DNA from: Actinomycetota bacterium
Lineage (GTDB): Bacteria; Actinomycetota; Actinomycetes; Actinomycetales; Actinomycetaceae
Assembly: GCA_019425105.1 (NCBI GenBank)
Contig: JAHYYD010000147.1
Location: forward strand, 1-5,793
DNA length: 5,793 nucleotides
Direction of reading: 5' to 3'
Below are positions 5,582 through 5,793 of the stretch, piece after piece. Below the pieces are notes generated by a model. It saw only the letters and a list, made by a program, of their open reading frames with translations. It was not told where the DNA came from and did no database searches. How positions within the stretch are numbered: position 1 is the first letter of the stretch; each line of letters starts with the position of its first letter. The position numbers and the translations under genes were made by a program.

Positions 5582-5793
5582 TCACCAGGCGCCGTAGACC
5601 GCCTCGGTGTTCGCCCTCAGCTGGTCGCACGCCACGGCTTCGCTGACGCCCCACTGGTCCGCAATGAAACGCACGGTGTGCGCCATGACGTAGGAGGCGT
5701 TGGGGCATCCGCGCCACGGGACGGGCGTCAGGTAGGGGGCATCGGTCTCGACCAGGACGAGCTCGCGCGGCAGAACCGCGAGCGCGGCGCGCA
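5582..5793 (-). CDS. tatD: TatD-family metal-dependent hydrolase, C-terminal part (runs off the window)
   Basis: The last 69 residues of a TIM-barrel amidohydrolase of the TatD family, which act as cytosolic DNases/exonucleases with divalent metals. The visible part contains LVLVETDAPYLTPVPWRG, the diagnostic late motif whose Asp (in ETDAP) is a metal/active-site residue, followed by a stretch like the family's PNASYV segment and the final helices ending in AVYGAW. The stop is TGA at 5584-5582. The earlier barrel strands and the HxH metal motif lie outside the window, so completeness cannot be judged. It lies 153 bp upstream of the chosen rpfB start on the same strand, as in other actinobacteria where metG-tatD-rpfB-ksgA-ispE is conserved. 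Confidence 0.9.
   Translation of the reverse strand, partial: RAALAVLPRELVLVETDAPYLTPVPWRGCPNASYVMAHTVRFIADQWGVSEAVACDQLRANTEAVYGAW

Overview
The window reads as a chromosomal segment of a GC-rich actinobacterium. The codon third positions are strongly G/C, and the gene order tatD, DUF348/G5 cell-wall lytic protein, rsmA (ksgA), ispE is the classical actinobacterial rpfB neighbourhood known from Mycobacterium and relatives. The details (two G5 proteins, a short Rpf head, an Apf-like transglycosylase head) would suit an Actinomyces/Schaalia-type host, but that is inference without a search. All genes lie on the minus strand, so transcription runs from high to low coordinates.

Layout in transcription order. 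(1) 5582-5793: C-terminal end of a TatD-family metal-dependent hydrolase. (2) 4199-5428 (frame open up to 5473): RpfB-like secreted protein with three DUF348 modules, a G5 domain, a Ser-rich linker and an Rpf catalytic domain. (3) A 17-bp hairpin, then 2663-4102: a second protein with the same DUF348/G5 build but an Apf-like lytic transglycosylase head. It is followed by a strong intrinsic terminator at 2609-2646. (4) 2024-2608: about 585 bp without a credible gene. It holds two diverged copies of a ~150-bp element whose closing stem shows compensatory base changes, and between them a 19-bp-period array of seven GGATAGGTT-type sites, four direct followed by three inverted. (5) 1037-2023: rsmA, probably leaderless. 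(6) 23-997: ispE. (7) 1-23: the first codons of a gene overlapping the ispE stop, probably an ABC-F ATPase.

The two G5 proteins are predicted to act outside the membrane on peptidoglycan. The rest are intracellular housekeeping enzymes: 16S rRNA dimethylation (RsmA), MEP-pathway isoprenoid synthesis (IspE) and TatD nuclease. The part least explained by known families is the intergenic repeat complex at about 2099-2581.
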